Of a DNA stretch of 64,000 bases, positions 10,675 through 20,119 are shown in pieces; position 1 is the first letter of the stretch, and each line of letters starts with the position of its first letter. Under the pieces are notes generated by a model. That model worked only from the letters and a program-made list of their open reading frames with translations. It was not told the origin of the DNA and searched no databases. The stretch is from Silanimonas sp021297925 (GTDB taxonomy: Bacteria > Pseudomonadota > Gammaproteobacteria > Xanthomonadales > Xanthomonadaceae): NCBI GenBank assembly GCA_027532825.1, contig JAPZTL010000004.1, positions 186,001 to 250,000 of the forward strand. Reading direction: 5' to 3'. Position numbers and translations under genes: made by a program.

Positions 10675-13200
10675 ATGAAGAAGAAGGGAACGTCGGGCCA
10701 AGGCCCGCGAACGAGCGGTGGCGGCCAAGGCCCTGCCGGCGGCGGTGGCAAGGGACGGCGCGGGGTGGGCGGGAAAGCGCCTTGGTTGCCGGAGTCGACC
10801 GCGAGCGCTGGTCGCTCCACGCCGAGGCCGCGCAGCTACGACCCCTTCGGCCGGGACGCGGGGACGCCGTCGGCCGGCGGAGCCGCCGCGGCCCGGGGCC
10901 CGGACCCTTGGTCGGCGCGCGAAGCCGAACGCTACGAGCATCCGATCACCAGCCGGGAGGCGCTGCTCGCCCACCTGAAAGCGGCGCCGGGCCCGGCGAC
11001 CGCCGACGAACTGGCGAAGGCCTTCGGGCTGGAGGCACCGGACCGCTTCGAGGCGCTCTCCAAGCGGCTCGCGGCCATGGTTCGCGATGGCCAACTGCTG
11101 CTGAACCGCCGCGGCGGCTTCGCGCCGGCGGAGCGGCTGGACCTGATCGCCGGGCGGGTGATCGCCAACCCGGACGGGTTCGGCTTCCTGAAGCCCGAGG
11201 ACGGCAGCGACGACCTGTTCCTGCCGCCCAATGAGATGCGCAAGGTCATGCATGGCGACCGCGTGTTGGGCAGCGTCACCGGGATCGATCGTCGTGGTCG
11301 TCGCGAGGGCGCCATCGTCGAGGTGCTGGAGCGCCGGCTCACCCGCGTGATGGGCCGTTTCGAGGAACGCGCCGGCATCGGCTACGTGGTGCCCGATGAC
11401 CGCCGCATCCTCGCCGAGGTGTTGATCCCGCCGCTGGCGAGGAACGGCGCGAAGGAAGGCCAGCGCGTGGTGGCGGAGATCACCGCGCCGCCCGAGCCTG
11501 GCCGCCCGCCGTTCGGCCGCATCCTCGTCGTTCTCGGCGACCGCCTGACCGCCTCGCGCGTCGTCGAGGCCGCCATCCATACCCACAACCTGCCGCACGA
11601 GTTCCCGCCCGAGACGCTGCAGGAAGCCGAGGCCGTGCCGCTCGAGGTGCCGGCGGACGTCGCCGCGAAGCGCGTCGACCTGCGCGGCGTGCCCCTGGTC
11701 ACCATCGACGGCGAGGACGCCAAGGATTTCGACGACGCCGTGTGGTGCGAGGCCGACGCGCGCGGCTTCCGCCTCATCGTCGCCATCGCCGACGTCTCGG
11801 CCTACGTGCGCCCGGGCACGGCACTCGACGCCGAGGCGGTGCAGCGCGGCACCTCGGTGTACTTTCCCGGCTTCGTCGTGCCGATGCTGCCGGAGACGCT
11901 GAGCAACGGAATCTGCTCGCTGAACCCGAAGGTCGACCGCTTGTGCTTCGTCTGCGACATGCGCATCGACTTCGACGGCAAGGTGACGCGCTCGAAGTTC
12001 TACGAGGCGGTGATGCGTTCGCACGCCCGCCTGACGTACACGACGGTGGGCAAGGCCATCGACGGTGACGACGAAGCGCTCGTCCAGCTCGGTTCGCTGC
12101 GGCCGCAGATCGAGGCCCTGCACCAGCTCTACAAGGTGCTGGCGAAGGCGCGTAGCGAACGCGGCGCGATCGAGTTCGAGTCGGGGGAGGTGCGCTTCGT
12201 CCTCGACGCCAAGGGCGAGGTCATCCAGGCCGGCATGCTCGAGCGCAACGACGCCCACAAGCTGATCGAGGAATGCATGATCGCGGCGAACGTGGAGGCC
12301 GCGAAGTTCGTCATCCGCAAGAAGATCCCGGCGCCGTTCCGCATCCACGACCGTCCGCCGGAGCGCAAGTACACCGAGCTGCAGGAGTTCCTCGCCGAGT
12401 TCGGCCTGCGCCTGCCCGTTTGGGAGAAGGTCCAGCCCAAGGACTTCACCGCCCTGCTGCGCAAGGTGCGCAAGCGCCCGGACGCGGCGCTGCTGGAAAC
12501 GGTGCTGCTGCGTTCGCAGAGCCTCGCGCAGTACTCGATCGAGAACATCGGCCACTTCGGCCTCGCGCTGGAGAGCTACGGCCACTTCACCTCGCCGATC
12601 CGCCGCTACCCGGACCTGCTGCTGCATCGTTCGATCAAGCACATCCTCGATGGCGGCAGCGCCGGAGACTTCGCCTACACCGGGAAGGAGATGGGCATGC
12701 TCTGCCTCGCCTGTTCGGAGAAGGAGCGTCGCGCCGACGAGGCCGAGCGCGAGGTCGACGAGCGCTATCGCAGCGCGTGGATGGAGCAGCACGTCGGCAG
12801 CGATTTCGACGGCGTCGTGAGTGGCGTCACCAGCTTCGGCCTGTTCGTCGAACTCATCGAATCGAAGGTCAACGGCCTCGTGCACGTGACCATGCTGCCG
12901 CACGACTACTACCACTTCGACGCCACGCGGAAAACGCTGGCCGGCGAGCGCCGGGGTTTGGCGTGGTCGCTCGGCGACACGGTGCGGGTGAAGGTGCTGC
13001 GCGCTTCCGTCGAGGACCGCCGCATCGATTTCAAGCTGGTGCTGCCGGACGAGATCGACACCCCGCGCAAGGGCGGAACGCCGACCACGCGGCCGCATCC
13101 CAACGCCAAGGCGCCGCGCGGTGCGGCAAAAGCCGGCGCTGGCAAGGCGCCGGGCAAGGGCGTCGCGCCCAAATCGAAGGCTGGCAAGTCCCGCCGCTGA
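10675..13200 (+). CDS. rnr: ribonuclease R
   Basis: RNase R is a 3'-5' exoribonuclease of the RNB family that degrades structured RNA. The 841-residue protein has a lysine/glycine-rich N-terminal extension, then a winged-helix region (SREALLAHLK), cold-shock domains, and the RNB catalytic domain with DGEDAKDFDDAVWCE carrying the metal-binding aspartates. HFTSPIRRYPDLLLHR is the RNB signature. A C-terminal S1 domain (FDGVVSGVTSFGLFVEL) is followed by a strongly basic tail rich in lysine, alanine, glycine and proline. rlmB follows after 22 bases, as in many gammaproteobacteria. Confidence 0.97.
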   Translation: MKKKGTSGQGPRTSGGGQGPAGGGGKGRRGVGGKAPWLPESTASAGRSTPRPRSYDPFGRDAGTPSAGGAAAARGPDPWSAREAERYEHPITSREALLAHLKAAPGPATADELAKAFGLEAPDRFEALSKRLAAMVRDGQLLLNRRGGFAPAERLDLIAGRVIANPDGFGFLKPEDGSDDLFLPPNEMRKVMHGDRVLGSVTGIDRRGRREGAIVEVLERRLTRVMGRFEERAGIGYVVPDDRRILAEVLIPPLARNGAKEGQRVVAEITAPPEPGRPPFGRILVVLGDRLTASRVVEAAIHTHNLPHEFPPETLQEAEAVPLEVPADVAAKRVDLRGVPLVTIDGEDAKDFDDAVWCEADARGFRLIVAIADVSAYVRPGTALDAEAVQRGTSVYFPGFVVPMLPETLSNGICSLNPKVDRLCFVCDMRIDFDGKVTRSKFYEAVMRSHARLTYTTVGKAIDGDDEALVQLGSLRPQIEALHQLYKVLAKARSERGAIEFESGEVRFVLDAKGEVIQAGMLERNDAHKLIEECMIAANVEAAKFVIRKKIPAPFRIHDRPPERKYTELQEFLAEFGLRLPVWEKVQPKDFTALLRKVRKRPDAALLETVLLRSQSLAQYSIENIGHFGLALESYGHFTSPIRRYPDLLLHRSIKHILDGGSAGDFAYTGKEMGMLCLACSEKERRADEAEREVDERYRSAWMEQHVGSDFDGVVSGVTSFGLFVELIESKVNGLVHVTMLPHDYYHFDATRKTLAGERRGLAWSLGDTVRVKVLRASVEDRRIDFKLVLPDEIDTPRKGGTPTTRPHPNAKAPRGAAKAGAGKAPGKGVAPKSKAGKSRR

Positions 13201-13222
13201 CGAACACGACACGGAACCCCTC

Positions 13223-13969
13223 ATGAGCAAGACGAGCTGGATTGTCGGCATCAATGCCGTCGCCTCCGCCCTCGAGCACGACGTCGCCAACGTGCGCGAA
13301 GTGCTGATGGAGAACAGCGGCAAGAACCCGCGCCTTTCCGAGATCGAGCGCGAGGCCGTCGACTGCGGCATCCCGGTTCGGAAGGTGAACACGCAGGCGC
13401 TGGAAGGCATCGCCGGCGGCACGCGCCATCAGGGCGTCGCCGCTCGCTACGAAGCCGCCAAGCTGCTCGACGAGAAGGACCTGAAAGGGCTGGTCGAAGG
13501 CGCGGAGGGCAAGGCCCTCGTGCTCGTGCTCGACGGCGTGCAGGACCCGCACAACCTCGGGGCCTGCCTGCGCAGCGCGGCCGCGGCGGGCGTCACCTGC
13601 GTCGTGATCCCGAAGGACAAGGCCGTCGGCGTCACGGCGACGGTGCGCAAGACCGCCGCCGGCGCCGCGGACCGCATCGCGCTCGTGCAGGTTACGAATC
13701 TCGCCCGCGCGCTGCGCGAGCTGAAGGATCTCGGCGTGTGGCTGTACGGCTTCGCGGGCGAGGCGAAGGCGTCGTTCTACCGGCTCGACCTCACGGGCAA
13801 CGTGGGTCTCGTGCTGGGGGGCGAAGGCGATGGCCTGCGCCGGCTCACCGCCGAGACCTGCGACCAGCTCGTCCGCATCCCGATGCCGGGCGACATGGAG
13901 AGCCTCAATGTGTCCGTCGCTGCCGGCGTGGCGCTGTTCGAGGCCGTGCGCCAGCGGGGCGCCGCGTGA
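13223..13969 (+). CDS. rlmB: 23S rRNA (guanosine-2'-O-)-methyltransferase RlmB
   Basis: RlmB methylates G2251 of 23S rRNA using S-adenosylmethionine. The 248-residue SpoU-family protein shows all three SPOUT motifs: NLGACLRSA (motif 1), VLGGEGDGL (motif 2) and MESLNVSVAAGVALFE (motif 3) around the trefoil knot. The N-terminal substrate-binding domain begins WIVGINAVASALE. The ATG at 13223 directly precedes the conserved start. The stop codon overlaps the GTG of the next gene (GTGA), implying coupling. Confidence 0.96.
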   Translation: MSKTSWIVGINAVASALEHDVANVREVLMENSGKNPRLSEIEREAVDCGIPVRKVNTQALEGIAGGTRHQGVAARYEAAKLLDEKDLKGLVEGAEGKALVLVLDGVQDPHNLGACLRSAAAAGVTCVVIPKDKAVGVTATVRKTAAGAADRIALVQVTNLARALRELKDLGVWLYGFAGEAKASFYRLDLTGNVGLVLGGEGDGLRRLTAETCDQLVRIPMPGDMESLNVSVAAGVALFEAVRQRGAA

Positions 13970-14259
13970 GCCTGCAGTGGTTCGACGTCGTCGGCATGGC
14001 CGGCATCGGCTTCGTGCTGCTGGCCTATGCGCTGTTGCAGGCCGGCAAGCTGCAGGGCGCGTCGATCGGCTACCAGTTGGCGAACCTGTTCGGTTCGATC
14101 TTCATCCTCGTCTCGATCTTCGGGTCGCCGGCGCCGATCACCGAGGTGCTCACGCCCTTCCTGATGCAGATCGCGTGGATCTCGATCAGCCTTTACGGAC
14201 TCTGGCGCGGCCTGGTCGAACGCGCGGCGAAACTGCGCGCTCTGAAAGCGGCGACCTGA
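13966..14259 (+). CDS. small membrane protein, CBU_0592-like
   Basis: The 97-residue product is predicted to have three membrane helices: VVGMAGIGFVLLAYALLQAG, then YQLANLFGSIFILVSIFG, then a third near IAWISISLYGLWRG. The pattern of a first helix ending in a tyrosine/leucine stretch and a last one ending ISLYGLWR matches the small CBU_0592 family, whose function is unknown. The GTG start at 13966 overlaps the rlmB stop (GTGA). The stop lies 3 bases from the end of the convergent TfoX-like gene. Family assignment is from memory of the helix pattern and is moderately sure. Confidence 0.7.
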   Translation: MSLQWFDVVGMAGIGFVLLAYALLQAGKLQGASIGYQLANLFGSIFILVSIFGSPAPITEVLTPFLMQIAWISISLYGLWRGLVERAAKLRALKAAT

Positions 14260-14262
14260 GGC

Positions 14263-14643
14263 TCAGCGCTTCGGTTTTTTCGGAGCGGTCGCTTTCGCTG
14301 GCGGCGTTCTTGCCGCGGGTTTCTTCGCTGCCTTCGGCTTTGGCGGCGGCAGGGCCTTCGCGGTGTCGCGCAGCAGTGTGGCCAGCGCCTCGGGGTCGTC
14401 CAGCCATTCATCGATGACGGCGTGCGGCTTGGCGCCCGGGTAGGGCGGGGCCATCGGGGCCGCGGCCAGTCGAGCGGCCGTCGCCGGCGTGGGCTTCAGG
14501 AACAGCTGGTTGTCGCAGGCCAGCGCCACGACGATGCCGTCGATGTAGACGGCGTACTCGCCGAACATCTTTTTCAGCGTGACGTCGCCGGCCGCGGCGG
14601 CCTGTTCCCGGACGTACCTGGCGAAGTCGGTATCGGTGGCCAT
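14263..14643 (-). CDS. TfoX/Sxy N-terminal domain protein with basic tail
   Basis: This 126-residue protein carries the TfoX N-terminal fold, recognisable from VTLKKMFGEYAVYIDG and VALACDNQLFLKPT. It lacks the C-terminal TfoX domain present in competence regulators such as Sxy. The last ~28 residues are almost only lysine, alanine, proline and arginine (KPKAAKKPAARTPPAKATA and onward), resembling a histone H1-like or nucleic-acid-binding tail. The gene sits immediately downstream of the RNase T gene (3 bases between), so the two are probably cotranscribed. A role in competence is possible for the family but cannot be inferred here. Confidence 0.85.
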   Translation of the reverse strand: MATDTDFARYVREQAAAAGDVTLKKMFGEYAVYIDGIVVALACDNQLFLKPTPATAARLAAAPMAPPYPGAKPHAVIDEWLDDPEALATLLRDTAKALPPPKPKAAKKPAARTPPAKATAPKKPKR

Positions 14644-14646
14644 GGG

Positions 14647-15327
14647 TCAGTCCTGCGCGGCGCGCAGCAGGTCGAGGTCGTTGAACTGCTTCCAGCGGTT
14701 CATCACCGCGCAGAACAGTTGCGCCGTCCGCTCGGTGTCGTATACCGCCGAGTGCGCCTCGTTGCCATCCCACGGAAGTCCCGCGGCCTGGCAGGCCTTC
14801 GCCAGCACGGTCTGGCCGTAGGCGAGTGCCGCGAGCGTCACCGTGTCCATCGTGCTGAACGGGTGGAAGGGGCTGCGCTTGTGGCCCACGCGCGCGATCG
14901 CCGCGTTGAGGAAGCCGAGGTCGAAGTGGGCGTTGTGCCCGACAAGGATGGCGCGCTGGCAGCCGTTGCGCTTGGCGGCGGCGCGCACGGGCACGAAGAT
15001 GCGGTCGAGCGCGAGGCGCTCCGGCTGGGCGTCGCGGAAGGGGTGGTCGAGCTGGATGCCGGTGATGGCGAGCGACTTCGGGTCGATCTCGAGGCCGGGC
15101 GCGGGCTCCACGTGCACGCTGACCGTCTCGCCGGGGAACAGGAAGCCCTCGTCGTCCATCTCGATGGGCACAGCGGCGATCTCCAGCAGCGCGTGGCGCG
15201 TGGACTCGAAGCCGCCGGTCTCGACGTCGACCACGACCGGCAGGAAGCCTCGGAAGCGCGACGCCATAGGCGGTGCGCCTGCGGCCGCAGTCGTTCCCTG
15301 CGGACCCTGTTCTTCGAAGTCGCTCAT
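14647..15327 (-). CDS. rnt: ribonuclease T
   Basis: RNase T trims the 3' ends of tRNAs and other stable RNAs. The 226-residue protein is a DEDDh exonuclease: PVVVDVETGGF supplies the first D and E, GHNAHFDLGFLNAA the next acidic residue, and HSAVYDTERTAQLF the catalytic histidine and last aspartate. The family feature KRSPFHPFSTMDTVTLAALA is present. The start ATG at 15327 gives an N-terminal extension of about 25 residues before the fold; an internal ATG (MASRFRGFLP) is an alternative start. Confidence 0.94.
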   Translation of the reverse strand: MSDFEEQGPQGTTAAAGAPPMASRFRGFLPVVVDVETGGFESTRHALLEIAAVPIEMDDEGFLFPGETVSVHVEPAPGLEIDPKSLAITGIQLDHPFRDAQPERLALDRIFVPVRAAAKRNGCQRAILVGHNAHFDLGFLNAAIARVGHKRSPFHPFSTMDTVTLAALAYGQTVLAKACQAAGLPWDGNEAHSAVYDTERTAQLFCAVMNRWKQFNDLDLLRAAQD

Positions 15328-15361
15328 CGGCGAAGGATACCAGCCGTCGCAGGCTGGGCCT

Positions 15362-16306
15362 TCAAGTCCAGAAATAGCGCACCAGGTGGAAGAAGATCGG
15401 TGCCGAGAAGCACAGGGAGTCGAGGCGGTCGAGCATGCCGCCGTGGCCTTCGATCAGGTGGCCCCAGTCCTTGATGCCGCGGTCGCGCTTGATCGCCGAG
15501 AGCACCAGGCCGCCGAAGAACCCCATCACGCAGCTTGCGAAGGCGAGGCCCGCGGCCTGCAGCGGCGTGAATGGCGTGATCCAGTACATCGCCGCGCCTA
15601 GGGCGGTCGCGCTGAGGATGCCGCCGACGAGTCCCTCCCAGGTCTTCGATGGCGACAGTGTGGGCGAGAGCTTGTGCCGGCCCAGCAGCTTGCCCCAGAC
15701 GTATTGCAGCACGTCGCTGCCCTGCACCACGAGGATGAGGAAGGCGATCAGCAGCATGCTCCGGTCCTCGTATCCGGGGATGCGCAGGTCGAGCAGGGCG
15801 GGCAGGTGAGAGAGGCTGTACACGGCCACCATCACGCCCCACTGGATCGTCGCCGCCCGGGTGAGGAAGCGCTTGGGGTCGCCGCTGAGGGCGGCGAGGA
15901 TGGGCAGTAGCAGGAAGCCGTAAACCGGCAGGAGGATCGACCACAGGCTGTACCAGTCGACCCACACCAGCACGTACTGCAGCGGCAGGCAGAGGAAGAA
16001 ACTGGCGAGCAGGGCATGGTGGTCGCCGCGACGCGTGTCGGTGATGGTGAGGAATTCGCGCAGCGCGAAGAAACTCAGCAGGGCGAACAACAGGATCACC
16101 GCATCGCGCCCGAGCCAGAATGCCAGCGCGAGCAGGCCGACCATCCACCACCAAGCGTTCACGCGGGCGATGAGGTTGTCGATGACGGCATTCGGCTGTC
16201 CCTTGGCCACGGCGTGGCGAAGCACGAGGCCAACGAGGCTGGCGAACAGCAGCGTGCCGCCAATGCCGGCGAACAGGAGCACGAAGGGGTTGGCAAGGTC
16301 GGGCAT
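15362..16306 (-). CDS. phosphatidate cytidylyltransferase family protein (CdsA/YnbB-type)
   Basis: CdsA-type enzymes make CDP-diacylglycerol from phosphatidate and CTP in the inner membrane. This 314-residue protein has about eight hydrophobic helices and near its C terminus the complete family signature S-x-x-K-R-x4-K-D...H-G-G-x-x-D-R-x-D (SAIKRDRGIKDWGH then EGHGGMLDRLD). The ATG (16304-16306) overlaps the stop of the upstream acyltransferase (TGATG). Its place in a three-gene unit with an acyltransferase and a CDP-alcohol transferase suggests it is an accessory CdsA paralogue like E. coli YnbB rather than the main cdsA. Confidence 0.9.
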   Translation of the reverse strand: MPDLANPFVLLFAGIGGTLLFASLVGLVLRHAVAKGQPNAVIDNLIARVNAWWWMVGLLALAFWLGRDAVILLFALLSFFALREFLTITDTRRGDHHALLASFFLCLPLQYVLVWVDWYSLWSILLPVYGFLLLPILAALSGDPKRFLTRAATIQWGVMVAVYSLSHLPALLDLRIPGYEDRSMLLIAFLILVVQGSDVLQYVWGKLLGRHKLSPTLSPSKTWEGLVGGILSATALGAAMYWITPFTPLQAAGLAFASCVMGFFGGLVLSAIKRDRGIKDWGHLIEGHGGMLDRLDSLCFSAPIFFHLVRYFWT

Positions 16307-16935
16307 CAGCGATCGTCCTGGTCGGGAGCTAAGGCCAGCAGGGCCTCGCGGGCGCGGTGCAGGAAGGCGTCCTTGGCTTCGCCTTCCTCGACGTGCAGCG
16401 GCTCGCCGAAGCGCACCGTGCACAGCAGCGGCACGGGCAGCAGCTCGCCTTTCGGCATGACCCGGTTGAGGTTGTCGATCCAGACCGGCACGAGATTCAG
16501 CGCCGGGCGGCGGCGGCCCACGTGCCAGAGGCCGGCCTTGAAGGGCAGCAGGCGCTCTTCGGTGAGGTTGCGCGTGCCTTCCGGGAAGAGGATGAGCGAA
16601 TCGTCGGCGTCGATGGCCTCGAGCATTTGGTCGACCGGGTCGGCGGTTCGGGTGGCCGGGTTGCGGTCGACGAGCACGGCGCGGAACACGCGCTGGCCGA
16701 TGAAGCGGCGCAACGGGTCGCCGTTCCAGTAATCGGCGCCGGCCACGGGTCGGGTGCGTACGCGCTCCCGCGGCTCGAGCGAGGACCACAGCAGCACGAA
16801 GTCGCCGTGGCTGCTGTGGTTTGCGAAGTAGACGCGTTGAAGGCCGGGCGGCGGCGGTGCGGTCCAGATGGTGCGGGCGCCGGTGAGCAGGCGGGTGGTG
16901 CCGGTGATCACGGCGGCCGCGAGTCGGGAGAGCAT
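16306..16935 (-). CDS. lysophospholipid acyltransferase (PlsC-like)
   Basis: The 209-residue protein is a 1-acylglycerol-3-phosphate acyltransferase family member. It has the catalytic NHSSHGD (NHxxxxD) early in the chain and the glycerophosphate-binding FPEGTRN, with PVWIDNLNR further on. The start ATG (16933-16935) was chosen because it overlaps the stop of the preceding gene (TGATG) and places the NHxxxxD box at the usual distance; a longer in-frame extension upstream lies inside the neighbour. It probably acylates a lysophospholipid or lysophosphatidate at the inner membrane. The exact substrate is unknown. Confidence 0.88.
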   Translation of the reverse strand: MLSRLAAAVITGTTRLLTGARTIWTAPPPPGLQRVYFANHSSHGDFVLLWSSLEPRERVRTRPVAGADYWNGDPLRRFIGQRVFRAVLVDRNPATRTADPVDQMLEAIDADDSLILFPEGTRNLTEERLLPFKAGLWHVGRRRPALNLVPVWIDNLNRVMPKGELLPVPLLCTVRFGEPLHVEEGEAKDAFLHRAREALLALAPDQDDR

Positions 16936-17525
16936 CAGCGTAGTCCTGCTCGGATGCGATTGACAATCGTCCAGGCCAGCAGCAGGCACAGCGCCGGCAT
17001 CAGCCAGGCAGTCCACGTCGGCAGCGAGCCGGCGAGGCCAAGCCACAGTCCCAGTGCGCCGAACACGAAGGCGCGATCACTTTTGCCCAACGGGCCATCG
17101 TAGCGCCGCGCGCCGCCCATCATCGGCCCGAGTGCGCCGGCGTACTCGCTGAGGACGGCCAGCAGCACGACACCCACCACCCATCCGGGGGCGAACGGCG
17201 CCACCAGCGCGAAGGGCAGGAACAGTGCACTGTCGGCGATGACGTCGGTGAGTTCGTTGAGATAGCCGCCGAGCCGCGACTGCTGGCCGAACTCGCGGGC
17301 CAGCATGCCGTCGACGGCGTTCAGCGCCATGCGGAGCAGCATCCATGCCGGGAGCAGCAGGAACACGGCAGGCCGAGGCTGGAGCGCCAGCGCGGCGCCC
17401 AGCGCAACGGATATCGCGCAGGCCGCCACGGTGACCTGGTTGGCGGTGACGCCGGCCCGCGCGAGGGCGGCGACGGCGGGGCGGAGTAGCGCCTGGAAGC
17501 GGGGTTTGAGGTCGTAGAGCGTCAC
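16935..17525 (-). CDS. CDP-alcohol phosphatidyltransferase family protein (YnbA-type)
   Basis: The 196-residue membrane protein strongly resembles E. coli YnbA: MTLYDLKPRFQALLRP at the start, then RMALNAVDGMLAREFGQQ and a GKSDRA motif. The usual active-site pattern D-x2-D-G-x2-A-R-x8-G-x3-D-x3-D is present but with asparagine at the first and third aspartate (NAVDG..AR........G...N...D). Family enzymes transfer a phosphatidyl group from CDP-diacylglycerol to an alcohol; the acceptor here is unknown. It leads a translationally coupled set with the PlsC-like and CdsA-like proteins. The asparagine substitutions seem to be a subfamily trait rather than random decay. Confidence 0.88.
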   Translation of the reverse strand: MTLYDLKPRFQALLRPAVAALARAGVTANQVTVAACAISVALGAALALQPRPAVFLLLPAWMLLRMALNAVDGMLAREFGQQSRLGGYLNELTDVIADSALFLPFALVAPFAPGWVVGVVLLAVLSEYAGALGPMMGGARRYDGPLGKSDRAFVFGALGLWLGLAGSLPTWTAWLMPALCLLLAWTIVNRIRAGLR

Positions 17526-17632
17526 GGGGACTCGGCGGTGGGGGGCGGGCCCACGCTAGCCGTCGACGTCCCGGGCGGCAAGCCTCCGATGCCGAGGCGG
17601 GCGGGGGGGCCCGCCGATCGGCGCGCCGCGGG
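17526..17632. other. short intergenic gap between phoU and the lipid module
   Basis: This GC-rich gap holds a short stem (GGCGGGC 17597-17603 with GCCCGCC 17610-17616) but no T-run. I see no clear promoter, so readthrough from the phosphate operon into the lipid genes cannot be excluded. Confidence 0.3.
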
Positions 17633-18325
17633 TCACTCGCTGGTCTTGTCGGCCTTCTCGCGACTGCCGGCCATGGTCTCGCCGTGCACGAGGAACCAGG
17701 TGTTCTCGGCGATGTTCGTGGCGTGGTCGCCGATGCGCTCGATGTTCTTCGCCATGAACAGCAGGTGCGTGCAGGGGGTGATCTGCTTCGGGTCCTCCGC
17801 CATGTAGGTCAGGAGTTCGCGGAACAGACTAGTGTAGGCGGCATCGAGCTCGGCGTCGCGGTTGCGCATGGCGGCGGCGCGCCCAGCATCGCGCAGGCGA
17901 TACGCTTCCAGGGCCTCGGCGAGCAGCTCGCTGGCCAGCCCGGCCAGCGCCGGCAGGCCGCGCGCGGGAGCGACGGGCGCGCTCTGGTTCAGCACCATCG
18001 AGCGCTTGGCCACGTTGGACGCGTAGTCGCCGATCCGCTCGATGTCCGCGGCGATGCGCAGGGCGGCGTAGACCTCGCGCAGGTCGCGGGCCATTGGCTG
18101 GCGGAGCGCGAGGACGCGCAGGACGTCGTTGGAGATCGTCCGCTCGAGGTCGTCGATGGCGTCGTCGTTGATCGTGACGCGCTCCGCGGCCTTGCTGTCG
18201 CGGCGCTGGAGGACGTCGACGGCCGCCTGGATCTGGCCCAGCGCCATCTCGCCCATGCGCGTGATCTCGCCGTTGATGCGCTCGAGCTCGGCGTCGAAGC
18301 TCTTGACGATGTGTTCGGTGCCCAT
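17633..18325 (-). CDS. phoU: phosphate signalling protein PhoU
   Basis: PhoU is a cytosolic helical protein that links the PstSCAB transporter to the PhoR/PhoB two-component system and represses it when phosphate is abundant. The 230-residue protein has the two-fold repeat of three-helix bundles with the metal-cluster motifs LRIAADIERIGDYASN and LLFMAKNIERIGDHATN. The ATG at 18325 lies 15 bases after the pstB stop. It is the last gene of the phosphate operon, as in E. coli. Confidence 0.97.
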   Translation of the reverse strand: MGTEHIVKSFDAELERINGEITRMGEMALGQIQAAVDVLQRRDSKAAERVTINDDAIDDLERTISNDVLRVLALRQPMARDLREVYAALRIAADIERIGDYASNVAKRSMVLNQSAPVAPARGLPALAGLASELLAEALEAYRLRDAGRAAAMRNRDAELDAAYTSLFRELLTYMAEDPKQITPCTHLLFMAKNIERIGDHATNIAENTWFLVHGETMAGSREKADKTSE

Positions 18326-18339
18326 GGTGCGCTCCTGGC

Positions 18340-19159
<820 letters not shown>

Positions 19160-19167
<8 letters not shown>

Positions 19168-20119
19168 GGGCCATCTTCTTGCGGAGCAGGAGGGAGCGGG
19201 CCAGCACGCTGACCAGCAGGACGAAGCAGGTGATCAGGAAGGCGCCGGCCCAGGCCAGCAACTGCCAGTTCTCGAACGGGCTCATCGCGAACTGGTACAC
19301 GGTGACCGGCAGGTTCGCCATCGGCTCGCCGAGGTCGGTGTTCCAGAAGCTGTTGTTGAACGCCGTGAACAGCAGCGGCGCGGTCTCGCCGGAGATGCGG
19401 GCCAGGCCCAGCATCACGCCGGTCAGGATGCCGGACATGGCCGCGCGGTAGAGCACGTGGGTGGTGACCTTCCACTGCGGGATGCCGAGCGACAGCGCGG
19501 CTTCGCGCATCTGGGTGGGCACGAGGCGCAGCATCTCGTCGGTGGTGCGGACGACGACGGGCAGCACGATGAAGCCCAGGGCGACGGCGCCGGCGAAGCC
19601 GCTGAAGCCGGAGATGTCGATCAGCCAACCCGCCAGCCCCTCGGCCCAGCCGCCTGGGGCGCCGGCATCCGTGCCTTGCAGGGCGGTCCCGACTTGGCGC
19701 GGGGCGCCGATCAGCACGACGTACACGAACAGGCCCAGCACGATCGACGGCGCCGACAGCAGGATGTCGTTCACGAAGCGGATGACGGACCCGATCTTCC
19801 GGTAGTTCGCGTATTCGGCGAGGAAGGTGCCGGCGGCGATGCCGATCGGAGCGGCCATCAGGATGGCGAGTAGGCACATCACCATGCTGCCGACGATGGC
19901 GTTCAGCAGGCCGCCTTCCCCCAGCGGCGCGCCGGGCGGCGGCGTCATCTCGGTGAACATCGCGAGGCTCAGGCCGTCGATGCCCTTGGAGAGCGTCGTG
20001 ACCAGGATCCAGCCGAGGAAAAACAGGCCGACCAGTGCGGCCGCTCCGGACAGGACGAGGGCAGCCATGTTGGTGGCGCGACGGCGCAGGTACAGGCGTT
20101 CGGCGATGGCGGCGTCCAT
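19160..20119 (-). CDS. pstA: phosphate ABC transporter permease PstA
   Basis: PstA is one of two inner-membrane permease subunits of the phosphate importer. The 319-residue protein has about six membrane helices, with the cytosolic EAA-type coupling loop near REAALSLGIPQWKV. The ATG at 20119 overlaps the pstC stop (TGATG). A hydrophilic insertion of about 25 residues (around GTDAGAPGGWAEG) lies between two helices. Neighbours pstC upstream and pstB downstream confirm the role. Confidence 0.96.
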
